This document shows positions 28,370-36,360 of a stretch of DNA of 64,000 nucleotides, piece after piece. A program made the position numbers and the translations under genes. Within the stretch, counting starts at the first letter, position 1. Every line of letters starts with the position of its first letter. The notes beneath the pieces are model-generated. The model did not search any database and was not told where the DNA came from. It saw only the letters and a program-made list of their open reading frames with translations. Source of the stretch: Halopiger goleimassiliensis (GTDB lineage Archaea; Halobacteriota; Halobacteria; Halobacteriales; Natrialbaceae); assembly GCF_000455345.1 (NCBI RefSeq), contig NZ_HG315690.1, forward strand, positions 1,749,360 through 1,813,359. Reading direction: 5' to 3'.

Positions 28370-28405
28370 GGTACGGCGGTCGCCGTGGACGACTGAAGAG
28401 GACTG

Positions 28406-30055
28406 TCAGTCGCTCATCCAGTCGCTGGCCTGGGGTTCTCCGGGATCGGTCGGTACCTCGACCAGAACGGGCGCGTCCGTCTCCAGCGCACCCGCGAGTG
28501 CCGAACGGATCTCGTCGGGATGGGCCGCCCGGATGGTCTCCATCCCCATGCTCTCCGCGAGGGCCGTGAAGTCGATGGGGGCGTCGGGCCAGGCGTAGGC
28601 CTCGCGCTCGAGGCCGTAGTCGCGGTCGGCCTGGTCGCTGATGATCGCGTAGTCGGCGTTGGCGAAGACGACGACCGTGATCGGCAGATCCTCGGCGACG
28701 GCCGTGTGGAGTTCGTGGACGCACATCATGAGTCCGCCGTCGCCGGTCAGCACGACGACGTCCGCGTCGGGATTGGCACACTGAGCGCCGATCCCCGACG
28801 GGACGCCGGTCCCCATCGTCGCCCACGAGCCGGGGTTGACGTACGACCGCGGGCCGCCGGCCGCGAAGACGTTGAGTCCCCAGACCCGGAAGCCGCCGGC
28901 GTCGGCGGTCACGATCGCCTCCTCGGGGAGCGCCTCGCGGATCGTCTCGAGCGCGGCCACCGACGTCAGCGGCGGGGACCCGTCGCGAAGCTCCCCGAGA
29001 CGCTCGCTCGTCGCCGTTCGAACCGCCTGTGCCCGGTCGCGGGCGACCGACGGGTCGGTCTCGAGACCACGATCGGCCAGGCCCTCTTCGAGTGCCACGA
29101 GTGCCTCGCGGGCGTCGGCGACGATGCCGACCGCGACGTCGTAACCAGTACCGAGGTCGTCGGGCTCGAGCGTGACGTGGACCACCGTCTCGGGGAGGTC
29201 GACGGACCACGCCCTGGTGGCGACGGCGTCGAAGTCCGTTCCGACGGCCAGCGCCGCGTCGGCGCTCGCGAGTAACTCGAGCAGTTCCGGCGCGGCACTG
29301 CCGGCGAGGGTGCCCGCGACCGGGGCGTCGCCCGTCTCGGGGAGGACGCCCTTGCCCTTGTAGGTCGTCACGACGGGCGCGTCGAGTCGGTCGACGACAC
29401 GCCGGAGGTGGTCGCTCGCTTCCGCCGTTCGGACGCCCCCGCCGGCGACGATTACCGGGTCTTCGGCCGACGCGAGGAGATCCACCGCCGCCTGGAGGTC
29501 GTCCTCGGGAACGCCCTCGAGACGGGTCCGGTCGTACGTGCCCGGCGTAGCGACCGGAACGTCGGTCTTGAGGAACGACTTCGGGATGCCGACCCTGACG
29601 GGTCCCTTCGGCGGCGTCTCGGCGGCCGCGATGGCCTCCTCGAGGACGACGGCGGTCCGTTCGGGGGCCTCGACGAGGACGTTCTCCTTGACGACGGTGT
29701 CGTACGTTTCGGGCGGCGTCTCGTGGATGCCGTCGCCGCCGCGTATCTCGGGGTCGGTCTCGACGGCGAGGTGGACGAGCGGCGTGCAGTCGTTGAGAGC
29801 GTTTTTCAACCCGTTCATCGCGTTCATGTCGCCGGGACCGGGGACGACGAGCGTCGCGGCGGGGCGGCCGCTGGTTTCGGCGTATCCCCAGGCTTGGTGC
29901 GTGACGGCGGTCTCGTGACGGGCCATCACGTACCGTAGCCCGGGCGCGTCCGTAATCGCGTCGTTCAGCGGCAGCGTCTGGGTTCCCGGGATTCCGAAGA
30001 CGGTGTCGATCCCGTTGTCCTGTAGCCGGTCGATCACGGCGCGACTGACCTGCAT
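28406..30055 (-). CDS. Thiamine pyrophosphate-binding enzyme (acetolactate synthase-like)
   Basis: The 549-residue protein has the three domains of the TPP-dependent carboligase/decarboxylase superfamily. The N-terminal pyrimidine-binding domain has GIPGTQTLPLNDAI and ARHETAVTHQAWGYAETSGRP (the catalytic glutamate follows the His). The central domain binds FAD or ADP in relatives. The C-terminal PP domain has GDGGLMMCVHELHTAVAEDLPI and ANADYAIIS in place of the usual GDG...NN. There is no small subunit gene beside it, so a role in branched-chain amino acid synthesis is doubtful. It may act on another 2-oxo acid. The start at MQVSRAVIDRL fits the family. Confidence 0.85.
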   Translation of the reverse strand: MQVSRAVIDRLQDNGIDTVFGIPGTQTLPLNDAITDAPGLRYVMARHETAVTHQAWGYAETSGRPAATLVVPGPGDMNAMNGLKNALNDCTPLVHLAVETDPEIRGGDGIHETPPETYDTVVKENVLVEAPERTAVVLEEAIAAAETPPKGPVRVGIPKSFLKTDVPVATPGTYDRTRLEGVPEDDLQAAVDLLASAEDPVIVAGGGVRTAEASDHLRRVVDRLDAPVVTTYKGKGVLPETGDAPVAGTLAGSAAPELLELLASADAALAVGTDFDAVATRAWSVDLPETVVHVTLEPDDLGTGYDVAVGIVADAREALVALEEGLADRGLETDPSVARDRAQAVRTATSERLGELRDGSPPLTSVAALETIREALPEEAIVTADAGGFRVWGLNVFAAGGPRSYVNPGSWATMGTGVPSGIGAQCANPDADVVVLTGDGGLMMCVHELHTAVAEDLPITVVVFANADYAIISDQADRDYGLEREAYAWPDAPIDFTALAESMGMETIRAAHPDEIRSALAGALETDAPVLVEVPTDPGEPQASDWMSD

Positions 30056-30133
30056 AGTCGACGCTCGTCGAGCGGACACTTAACTGTCGGTTGATCGATC
30101 ACGTTCGCGATTCGCTTCCCACGAGCAGGTGGG

Positions 30134-30610
30134 TCACCCACGATCGGTCTCGAGCACGGTCAGATACCCGACGTAGACGACTGCCGCGACCACGAGGGCG
30201 ACGGCGAAGACGGTCACGCCCGCATACCCCTCGAGTGCGACGGCAGGATTCTCGCTGAGGTACGCGCCGCCCTCGACGGCCAGCACGAACAGGCCGCCGT
30301 AGACCGTCGCCAGCACCAGCCCCCGGGCGATGGTTAGCACCGATAGCCGGCCGCGCTGGAGCAACTCGAGGACGAACAGTGCCGCGACCGCGAGCCCGTA
30401 GAACGGCGTCGGAACCGCCTGGCCGAGCTGTCGAGCCCCCTGAATCGCCTCGAGACCGTAGTACGCGAGCGCCAGCAACACGGCCCCGATCAGCGTCAAC
30501 GTGATCCCGTAGCCGGTGGTGGCCTCGGTGCCGGGGACGGCGTCGCCCAACCCCGAATCGGGGTCGTCACCTGACGATCCGTCGGCCGGCCGCCGATCGT
30601 CCGTTCCCAT
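30134..30610 (-). CDS. Conserved membrane protein of unknown function
   Basis: I do not recognise a family. The 158-residue protein has an acidic 30-residue N-terminus (DRRPADGSSGDDPDSGLGDA) and four predicted helices: YGITLTLIGAVLLALAYYGLEA, FYGLAVAALFVLELL, LTIARGLVLATVYGGLFVLAV and GVTVFAVALVVAAVVYVGYLTVL. It is transcribed divergently from the CBS-domain gene. Confidence 0.6.
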   Translation of the reverse strand: MGTDDRRPADGSSGDDPDSGLGDAVPGTEATTGYGITLTLIGAVLLALAYYGLEAIQGARQLGQAVPTPFYGLAVAALFVLELLQRGRLSVLTIARGLVLATVYGGLFVLAVEGGAYLSENPAVALEGYAGVTVFAVALVVAAVVYVGYLTVLETDRG

Positions 30611-30708
30611 ATCGGACCTCCCCGACGAACCGGGTTAGTTACTGGCCCTGTATTGGGTCCCAGCAGGGTGACCCAACACGACCGTTCGGCCGACGGATAT
30701 CGACAACC

Positions 30709-30716
30709 CTTATATG
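30709..30716 (+). promoter_or_regulatory. TATA box of the CBS-domain gene
   Basis: CTTATATG lies 21 nt before the ATG at 30738 and supports this start over the upstream GTG/ATG of the longer frame, which would begin inside the promoter. Confidence 0.55.
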
Positions 30717-30737
30717 GGGCGTGTGGTACGGTATCGT

Positions 30738-31148
30738 ATGGAGGACATTTTCGTCGCCCGCGTCATGTCGACCGATCTGCAGACGGTCTCCCGCGACGCG
30801 CTCGTCGAGGAGACGGCGGAGTTGATGCTCGAGGAAGCGGTCGGTTCGGTGCTCGTCGTCGACGAGGAAAACCGCCTCGAGGGGATCCTGACGTCGACGG
30901 ACTTCGTCGACATCGTCGCGAAGAGCAACCCGAAGGCCGAGACGACGGTCGAACGCTACATGAGCACGGACGTGGTGACGACCACGGCCCAGGAGAGCAT
31001 CCGCGACGTCGCCGATACGATGGTAGAAAACGGCTTCAAACACGTCCCCGTCGTCGACGAGGACGAGGGCGTGATCGGCATCGTCACGACGACCGATCTG
31101 GCGGCGTACCTCTCGCGGGCGGAGACGCCGAGTCCGGAGACGGTCTGA
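30738..31148 (+). CDS. Two-CBS-domain protein
   Basis: The 136-residue protein is a single Bateman module made of two CBS repeats. Repeat 1 is MSTDLQTVSRDALVEETAELMLEEAVGSVLVVD...ILTSTDFVD and repeat 2 is MSTDVVTTTAQESIRDVADTMVENGFKHVPVVD...IVTTTDLAA. Such proteins bind adenosine nucleotides or S-adenosylmethionine and act as energy or signal sensors. No partner domain is fused, and the adjacent genes give no hint of a target. The start at 30738 follows the TATA box at 30709. Confidence 0.92.
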   Translation: MEDIFVARVMSTDLQTVSRDALVEETAELMLEEAVGSVLVVDEENRLEGILTSTDFVDIVAKSNPKAETTVERYMSTDVVTTTAQESIRDVADTMVENGFKHVPVVDEDEGVIGIVTTTDLAAYLSRAETPSPETV

Positions 31149-31189
31149 ACAGGTCTCGTCAGGCTCTGCAGCCACGGTAGCCTCGTCGG

Positions 31190-31570
31190 TCAATCCCCCG
31201 AACCGATTCCGTCGCCCGTCCCTTTCTCGTCGGTTCCCGTCATCCAGCGGACGGTCTCGTCGAGTTGGTTGCCCAGCGCACGGGCCTCCGTCGGCGTCAG
31301 TTCCAGGTCCGCGTGGCCGCGGGCGTGATCGCCGGCCATGGCGTCGATACTGACGACGATCCGTCCCCCGTCGTCCGCCGGGCGTACGGCTACGTCGGCC
31401 CGGTCGGGGTACTCCCGCGGCGGCCCGATCTCCGCGTCCTTCTCGCCCCGAGTCACGCCGATCCGAACCCGATCGGAGTGCTCGAGGTCGAACGAGTCCG
31501 TCGGATCGTCGCGCCGGTCGCGGTCGTCCGCCGTCGACGACTCCCGGTCGGCCGTGGTATCGTCACGCAT
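31190..31570 (-). CDS. Small acidic hypothetical protein
   Basis: I do not recognise a family. The 126-residue protein has a disordered acidic N-terminus of about 35 residues, then a compact beta-rich part (DRVRIGVTRGEKDAEIG, RADVAVRPADDGGRIVVSIDAMA) and a helix (LTPTEARALGNQLDETVRWMTG). There is no signal or membrane segment. The LTPTEARALGNQL segment resembles the ends of other haloarchaeal small proteins of unknown function. Confidence 0.55.
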   Translation of the reverse strand: MRDDTTADRESSTADDRDRRDDPTDSFDLEHSDRVRIGVTRGEKDAEIGPPREYPDRADVAVRPADDGGRIVVSIDAMAGDHARGHADLELTPTEARALGNQLDETVRWMTGTDEKGTGDGIGSGD

Positions 31571-31712
31571 ACGCGACGGTTCGACTCCGCGGGTCTTGTG
31601 TGTACTGCCGATCCGCGTCCGCCGGGAATCGAAGCCACGGGGTTCCTCATATCAACGCTGTCGTCGTTCACGCGGAGGGTCACGGGGCTCCGGTCCGACG
31701 GTCCGCCCAGAG

Positions 31713-32060
31713 ATGGTCGATCAGCCGCCCACCCCCTCCTCCGCACCTGGCGGACCGACGATAGCCTCGCTCGACAGCGGGGAGTCCACGGGCCGCATCG
31801 TCGTGACGACCGACGGCATCGCCGCCACTCTCGAAGACAACTACGGCGTCGTCCTCGATCGAGCGGTGCTCGAGGACCTGCTGCTGGAACTCGAGCGCCG
31901 CGGCTACCTCGAGTGGGTTACCGTCACCCGTAACGGCGACTACGTCTGGGACCTGACGGACGCTCCCGACCGGATCGCCGACGCCGTCGCCCCGGTGATC
32001 GTCGAGGCGATCGCCGCGTGGATCGGCGAGGGGGACGACGGGAGTACTGGCGACAACTGA
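31713..32060 (+). CDS. Small winged-helix-like hypothetical protein
   Basis: From the ATG at 31713 the product has 115 residues. A disordered Pro/Ser-rich N-terminus of 30 residues is followed by VTTDGIAATLEDNYGVVLDRAVLEDLLLELERRGYLEWVTVTRNGDYVWDLTD. That pattern of helices and a beta-wing is like a winged-helix DNA-binding fold. It may be a transcription regulator, but no family can be named. The longer frame to 31338 overlaps the divergent gene and is not supported. Confidence 0.55.
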   Translation: MVDQPPTPSSAPGGPTIASLDSGESTGRIVVTTDGIAATLEDNYGVVLDRAVLEDLLLELERRGYLEWVTVTRNGDYVWDLTDAPDRIADAVAPVIVEAIAAWIGEGDDGSTGDN

Positions 32061-32162
32061 CCGGCCTCGCGAGGCCATACGGTGTTTCGTGGCTGGAGCG
32101 AACGACGCTCTCGCGTGGTCGAACGATGGTAACCTGAGACCGGCCGGTCGATAACGTTGTCA

Positions 32163-32169
32163 TTTTTTA
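32163..32169 (+). promoter_or_regulatory. TATA-like box of the 3-hydroxyacyl-CoA dehydrogenase gene
   Basis: An AT-rich TTTTTTATG-like stretch lies about 25 nt before the ATG at 32194. Between them is a small palindrome, gggacg-aaa-cgtccc (32178-32193 region), which could be an operator. Confidence 0.4.
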
Positions 32170-32193
32170 TGAACGGGGACGAAACCGTCCCGT

Positions 32194-33390
32194 ATGGTCG
32201 TCACCACCGACGAGATCGAGACCGTCGCCGTGATCGGAGCCGGACAGATGGGTCGCGGGATCGCCGCCGTCGCCGCACTCGCCGGCTACGAAACGTACGT
32301 CAACGACATCGACGAGGACCAACTCGAGGAGGCCCGCGAGGAGGTCGAGTGGTCCTACGAGAAGACCATCGAGAAAGGGGGCGCGTCCGAGGACGACGTC
32401 GAGGCCGCGCTCGATCGGCTGACGTTCACCACCGACCAGGAGGAGGCCGTCTCCGGCGCGGAGTTCGTCACCGAGGCCGCGGTCGAACAGCAGTCGGTCA
32501 AGGAGGACATCTTCCAGGACCTGGACGACATCGCCCCCGAGGACGCCATCCTCGCGACGAACACGTCGGGGCTGAACATCACTCAACTCGCTGAGTCGAC
32601 CGATCGCCCCGAGCAGGTGCTTGGCACCCACTGGTTCAACCCGCCGATGCTGATGGACCTCGTCGAGGTCATCATGACAGAGTACACGCCCGACGGGGTC
32701 GCCGACACCGCCGAGGAACTCGTCGAGTCCTTCGGCAAGACGCCCATCCGGTGCAAGATGGACATTCCCTCGTTCATCGTCAACCGGCTCATGCGTCCCT
32801 ACGGCGAGGGTCCCGCCTGGATGGTTTATCGGGGCGAACACTCCATCGAAGAGATCGACTCCGCGATGAAGTACCAGGAAGGGTTCCCGATGGGGCCGTT
32901 CGAACTCGCCGACTTCACCGGCGGCATCCAGCTACGCGTGGAGGGTGAGGAGGACCACCTCGAGGACGACCGGCCGATGGCCTACGACACTGAGGTCTGT
33001 CCGATCGTCAAGGATCTCTACGAGAAGGGCCGCTACGGCCGGAAAGCCGACGCCGGCTACTACGACTACAGCGACCAGGACGAACCCACCGTTCCCGTCG
33101 ATGCCGGCTACGGCTTCGATCCGCTGCTCGTCTGGGCACCCATCGTCAACGAGGCCGCCAAGATGGTCCAGAACGACGTCGCTACCGTCGAGGACGTCGA
33201 CACCGGCGCGAAACTCGGCGGCAACTGGCCGATGGGGCCACTCGAGAAGTGCGACGAGGTCGGTGCCGACGTGATTCTCCAGAAGCTGACCGAAGTGGCG
33301 AGTCGCCACGAAGACACGGACAAACTCGCCGAGACGCTGCCGTGTGACCTGCTCGTCGAGAAGGCCAAGAACGGCGAGACGTTCTACTGA
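32194..33390 (+). CDS. 3-hydroxyacyl-CoA dehydrogenase
   Basis: The 398-residue protein is the stand-alone NAD-dependent enzyme of beta-oxidation. It has an NAD-binding N-terminus (VAVIGAGQMGRGIAAVAALAGYE), the signature NTSGLNITQLAESTDRPEQVLGTHWFNPP with the catalytic His in THWFNPP and its Glu partner later (EVIMTEYT), then two C-terminal helical domains (IVNRLMRPYGEGPAW; PIVNEAAKMVQNDVA...GANWPMG-type). The cofactor loop GxGxMG is intact. It oxidises 3-hydroxyacyl-CoA to 3-ketoacyl-CoA. No enoyl-CoA hydratase is fused or adjacent. Confidence 0.93.
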   Translation: MVVTTDEIETVAVIGAGQMGRGIAAVAALAGYETYVNDIDEDQLEEAREEVEWSYEKTIEKGGASEDDVEAALDRLTFTTDQEEAVSGAEFVTEAAVEQQSVKEDIFQDLDDIAPEDAILATNTSGLNITQLAESTDRPEQVLGTHWFNPPMLMDLVEVIMTEYTPDGVADTAEELVESFGKTPIRCKMDIPSFIVNRLMRPYGEGPAWMVYRGEHSIEEIDSAMKYQEGFPMGPFELADFTGGIQLRVEGEEDHLEDDRPMAYDTEVCPIVKDLYEKGRYGRKADAGYYDYSDQDEPTVPVDAGYGFDPLLVWAPIVNEAAKMVQNDVATVEDVDTGAKLGGNWPMGPLEKCDEVGADVILQKLTEVASRHEDTDKLAETLPCDLLVEKAKNGETFY

Positions 33391-33475
33391 AATCGGTCGT
33401 TTTCGGTTTTCGATTTGGTTTTTGGGACGGTACGGACCCCTTCTCGAGCGGTAGCTGCGGGGAATGCCGGCACCT

Positions 33476-33580
33476 CGAAAGCCCCTGCCACGCTCCGGTC
33501 GCGGGACTCGCTGCGGTCCTCACTGCGTTGCGGTCCTTGCGTCGTCCGGCTTCCCGGAGCGCGACAGCCCCTTTCAGTCC
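33476..33580. repeat. Palindromic GC-rich intergenic element
   Basis: An imperfect palindrome fills the gap before the MOSC gene. The stem CGCTCCGG (33491-33498) pairs with CCGGAGCG (33554-33561). The flanks GCCCCTGCCA and GACAGCCCCTTTCAGTCCCACCC are the recognisable ends, and the loop has repeated TGCGGTCCT. From memory, closely similar elements (ending in GGACTGAAAGGGG on one strand) are scattered between genes in many haloarchaeal genomes. That is recollection, not a search result. Confidence 0.5.
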
Positions 33581-33675
33581 CACCCAGTCGCGGTTGCCCG
33601 GGTAGCCTATCGCCGGCGGCCCGATCGGTCGGGAACTCGAGAAGACTTTTGCCCGGCCGGCCTCACGGTTCCGCC

Positions 33676-34203
33676 ATGAGTTCTCGAGGCACTACCGAGG
33701 GTATCTTCATCGCGCCGGACTCCGGCGACACGATGGAGTCGGTCGACAGCGTCGAAGCGGTCGCCGGTCGCGGCCTCCGTGGCGATCGCTACTTCCGCGA
33801 GCAGGGCCTGTACGACCGTCGCGACGACCTTCCGGACTCCACGGACGTCACGCTGATCGAAGTCGAGGCGCTCGAGGCGGCCCGGCGCGAGTACGACCTC
33901 GAGATCCGGCCGCGGGAGACCCGGCGGAACGTGCTGACTCGAGGGGTTCCGTTGAACCACCTCGTCGATCGCGAGTTCACGGTCGGGGAGGCGACCCTCG
34001 TCGGGGAGCGACTGTGCGAGCCCTGCAGCTACATGGAGTCGCTCGCCGAGCGGGAGGGCGCTGCCGAGGCGCTGGTACACAGGGGCGGGTTGAACGCGAA
34101 CGTCCTCGAGTCGGGGACGATCGCGGTCGGAGACGGGGTCGAGATCGCTCCGTCGAACGGTTCGTCGAACGCGAGCGGACGACCGACCGACACAAGCGAG
34201 TAG
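33676..34203 (+). CDS. MOSC domain protein
   Basis: The 175-residue protein is an isolated MOSC (molybdenum cofactor sulphurase C-terminal) domain. It has EGIFIAPDSGDTME, GRGLRGDRYF, VTLIEVEALE, RETRRNVLTRGVPLNHLV, and a conserved Cys in GERLCEPCSYME that in the family carries sulphur or contacts the molybdenum cofactor. Such proteins take part in molybdenum-cofactor sulphur transfer or in reduction of N-hydroxylated compounds. The C-terminal tail of 15 residues is Ser/Asn rich and disordered. The start at 33676 follows a GCCGGCC-rich leader. Confidence 0.85.
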   Translation: MSSRGTTEGIFIAPDSGDTMESVDSVEAVAGRGLRGDRYFREQGLYDRRDDLPDSTDVTLIEVEALEAARREYDLEIRPRETRRNVLTRGVPLNHLVDREFTVGEATLVGERLCEPCSYMESLAEREGAAEALVHRGGLNANVLESGTIAVGDGVEIAPSNGSSNASGRPTDTSE

Positions 34204-34276
34204 CCGACCGACGCGTCGATCCCGCGGTCGCGCGTCGACCTGGCTTACTTGTGCTACCCGCGTGTGAGGGCCGGAT

Positions 34277-35755
34277 ATGGATCCCGTGGGTGCGGAGGGA
34301 TACTGGCTCGTCCGGTGGCTGTTCCAGCGCGGACTCGCGATCGTCTACCTGCTGGCGTTTCTCGTCGCCGCGAACCAGTTCCGGCCGCTGGCCGGGAAGG
34401 ACGGCCTCCTGCCCATCGACGACTACGTCGCGGCCAGCGCGTTCAGGGAGCGCCCGAGCCTGTTCTACCTGCTGCCCGACGACCGCGTCATCGGGCTCGC
34501 GGCGTGGGCCGGCGTCGCCCTCTCGATCGCGGCACTGGTCGGCGTTCCGTACTGGCTGCCCACCCCCTACGCCGTTCCCGCGTCGATCCTGCTGTGGGCG
34601 ACGATGTGGGGGCTGTACCTCTCGTTCGTGAACGCCGGCCAGCTGTTCTACGGCTACGGCTGGGAGTCGATGCTGCTCGAGACCGGTTTTCTGGCGATCT
34701 TCCTCGGTGCCGGACCCGCGGAACCGCCGATGATCGTCATCTGGCTGCTGCAGTGGGTCCTGTTTCGCAACATGTTCGGCGCTGGCCTCATCAAGATCCG
34801 CGGTGACGACTGCTGGCGCGACCTCACGTGCCTGGATTACCACTACGAGACCCAGCCGATACCGAACCCGCTGAGCTGGTTCGCCCACCACCTCCCCGAC
34901 CGCTTTCACCGCCTCGAGGTGCTGGGCAACCACGTCGTCGAACTGGCGATCCCGTTTCTCTACTTCGCGCCCCAACCGTACGCGGCAGTTGGCGGCGTCG
35001 CCACGATCGGCTTCCAGCTCTGGCTCATGCTCACCGGGAACTTCGCCTTCCTGAACGCGCTAACGATCGTCCAGGCGATCGCCACGTTCGGCGACGGAGT
35101 GCTGACGGGCGTTCCTGGTGTCTCGAGCCCCGTCACCGCGCCCACGCCGACCTACCTCGAGGTGGTCGCGCTGGCGGTGGCCGCGCTGGTCGCGGTCCGG
35201 AGCGTCCGGCCGGTGGCGAACATGCTCTCCCAACGACAGGTGATGAACACCGCCTACGATCCGCTCCACCTGGTCAACAGCTACGGCGCGTTCGGCTCGA
35301 TCACCAGCACCCGCTACCAGCTCGTCGTCGAGGGGACCCGTGCATCCGACCCGGACGAGGACGACTGGACGGCCTACGAGTTCGAGGGCCAGCCCACCGA
35401 CCCAAACGAGCGGCCGTCCCAGTGGGCACCGTACCACCTCCGGCTGGACTGGCAGCTGTGGTTCGCCGCGATGCGACCCCGCCCGGGCCCTCGCCAGCGG
35501 TGGCTGCTGTCGTTTCTCGAGTCCCTGCTCGAGGGCGACGAGGCGACGCTGTCGCTGCTCGAGGACGATCCGTTCCACGGGACGCCGCCCGAGCGGGTTC
35601 GGGTAGTGCGCTACCGCTACCGGTTCACCACGCCCGCGGAGCGCGCCGAGACCGGCGACTGGTGGGTTCGCACGCGCCTTGGAACGTACGTCGAGTCCAC
35701 CACCCTGGCGGAGGTACGCGGCCGACGACCGATGCGGCTCGGCCCGCGACGCTGA
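34277..35755 (+). CDS. Lipase maturation factor family protein
   Basis: The 492-residue protein belongs to the LMF1-like (DUF1222) family. The hallmark is the sequence from SFVNAGQLFYGYGWESMLLETGFLAIFLG through FRNMFGAGLIKIRGDDCWRDLTCLDYHYETQPIPNPLSW. Several predicted helices occupy the first 270 residues, and the C-terminal domain has LVNSYGAFGSITSTRYQLVVEGT and the region WTAYEFEGQP...DWQLWFAAM. Vertebrate LMF1 matures lipoprotein lipase in the ER. The role of prokaryotic homologues is unknown. It is next to a MOSC gene and a small membrane protein without obvious link. Confidence 0.85.
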   Translation: MDPVGAEGYWLVRWLFQRGLAIVYLLAFLVAANQFRPLAGKDGLLPIDDYVAASAFRERPSLFYLLPDDRVIGLAAWAGVALSIAALVGVPYWLPTPYAVPASILLWATMWGLYLSFVNAGQLFYGYGWESMLLETGFLAIFLGAGPAEPPMIVIWLLQWVLFRNMFGAGLIKIRGDDCWRDLTCLDYHYETQPIPNPLSWFAHHLPDRFHRLEVLGNHVVELAIPFLYFAPQPYAAVGGVATIGFQLWLMLTGNFAFLNALTIVQAIATFGDGVLTGVPGVSSPVTAPTPTYLEVVALAVAALVAVRSVRPVANMLSQRQVMNTAYDPLHLVNSYGAFGSITSTRYQLVVEGTRASDPDEDDWTAYEFEGQPTDPNERPSQWAPYHLRLDWQLWFAAMRPRPGPRQRWLLSFLESLLEGDEATLSLLEDDPFHGTPPERVRVVRYRYRFTTPAERAETGDWWVRTRLGTYVESTTLAEVRGRRPMRLGPRR

Positions 35756-35830
35756 CGGCACCGTCAGGACCGCGGCAGTCCGGGCTCGAGCGGACGAAGG
35801 AGCCTTCCGTTCCCGCGACGACGTGCCTCC

Positions 35831-36028
35831 ATGGCCCGACGCCAGGGCTGGCAACGCCCCGAGCGGTTCGTCCAACTGATCGTCGCCGGCGGTCTCGCGC
35901 TCGTCGCCGGGCTCTGGCTGGTGACTCTCTCCGCGGCACCGTCGACGCCGTGGCTCGTCGGCGTCGGTCTGGTTCTGGTCGGCACCACGGGGCTCGCGGG
36001 CGGAATCTGGACGGAACTCGAGTACTGA
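35831..36028 (+). CDS. Small two-helix membrane protein
   Basis: The 65-residue protein MARRQGWQRPERF... has two predicted helices (VQLIVAGGLALVAGLWLVTL, WLVGVGLVLVGTTGLAGGIW) and ends in TELEY. It is typical of small haloarchaeal membrane proteins of unknown role. It follows the LMF gene by 75 bp and could be co-transcribed. Confidence 0.6.
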   Translation: MARRQGWQRPERFVQLIVAGGLALVAGLWLVTLSAAPSTPWLVGVGLVLVGTTGLAGGIWTELEY

Positions 36029-36292
36029 GGCCGGAAAACCCGACGGGTGGAACGACCCTAGTCGTCCCCCGGACTTGGCGACGGGGCGGCCGGTCACCGT
36101 CACCCGATCGCCCGCTCGTTCGGTACCCTCGCGATCGGAATTCTCGCGCTCTCGCCGTCGGTCTCGTGGCGAAACTCGATGTGTGGCTCTCGATCGGCGC
36201 TGGATCGTCGTCGGAATCCTGGCGGCCGTCGGCTGGTACGTCCGACGAACTCCATTCGCGCCACTCGAGGATTTGCTCGCGGCGCAAAAATC
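36029..36292. other. Gap between chromosomal genes and the provirus left end
   Basis: This gap is 264 bp. A frame around 36200-36290 reads like a short membrane helix (WIVVGILAAVGWYV) but has no consistent start and its frame crosses the attachment core, so I do not call it a gene. No RNA gene is seen. Confidence 0.4.
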
Positions 36293-36307
36293 ATGGACTC
36301 GCCGGGA
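36293..36307. other. Attachment site attL core
   Basis: The 15-bp sequence ATGGACTCGCCGGGA is identical to 46855-46869, inside the 3' end of the tRNA-Ala gene. It marks the left boundary of the element, 53 bp beyond the integrase stop codon. Confidence 0.92.
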
Positions 36308-36360
36308 ACCAGAATATTCGCCCGACGGCGTAGGGTTCCGAGTGTTTCAGCGATCATCGT

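Noticed and set aside
28332-29210. N-terminal extension of the AddB-like frame
   Set aside because: It lies inside the TPP-enzyme gene in another register, with Arg-rich shadow composition. A strong TATA box precedes the ATG at 28331.
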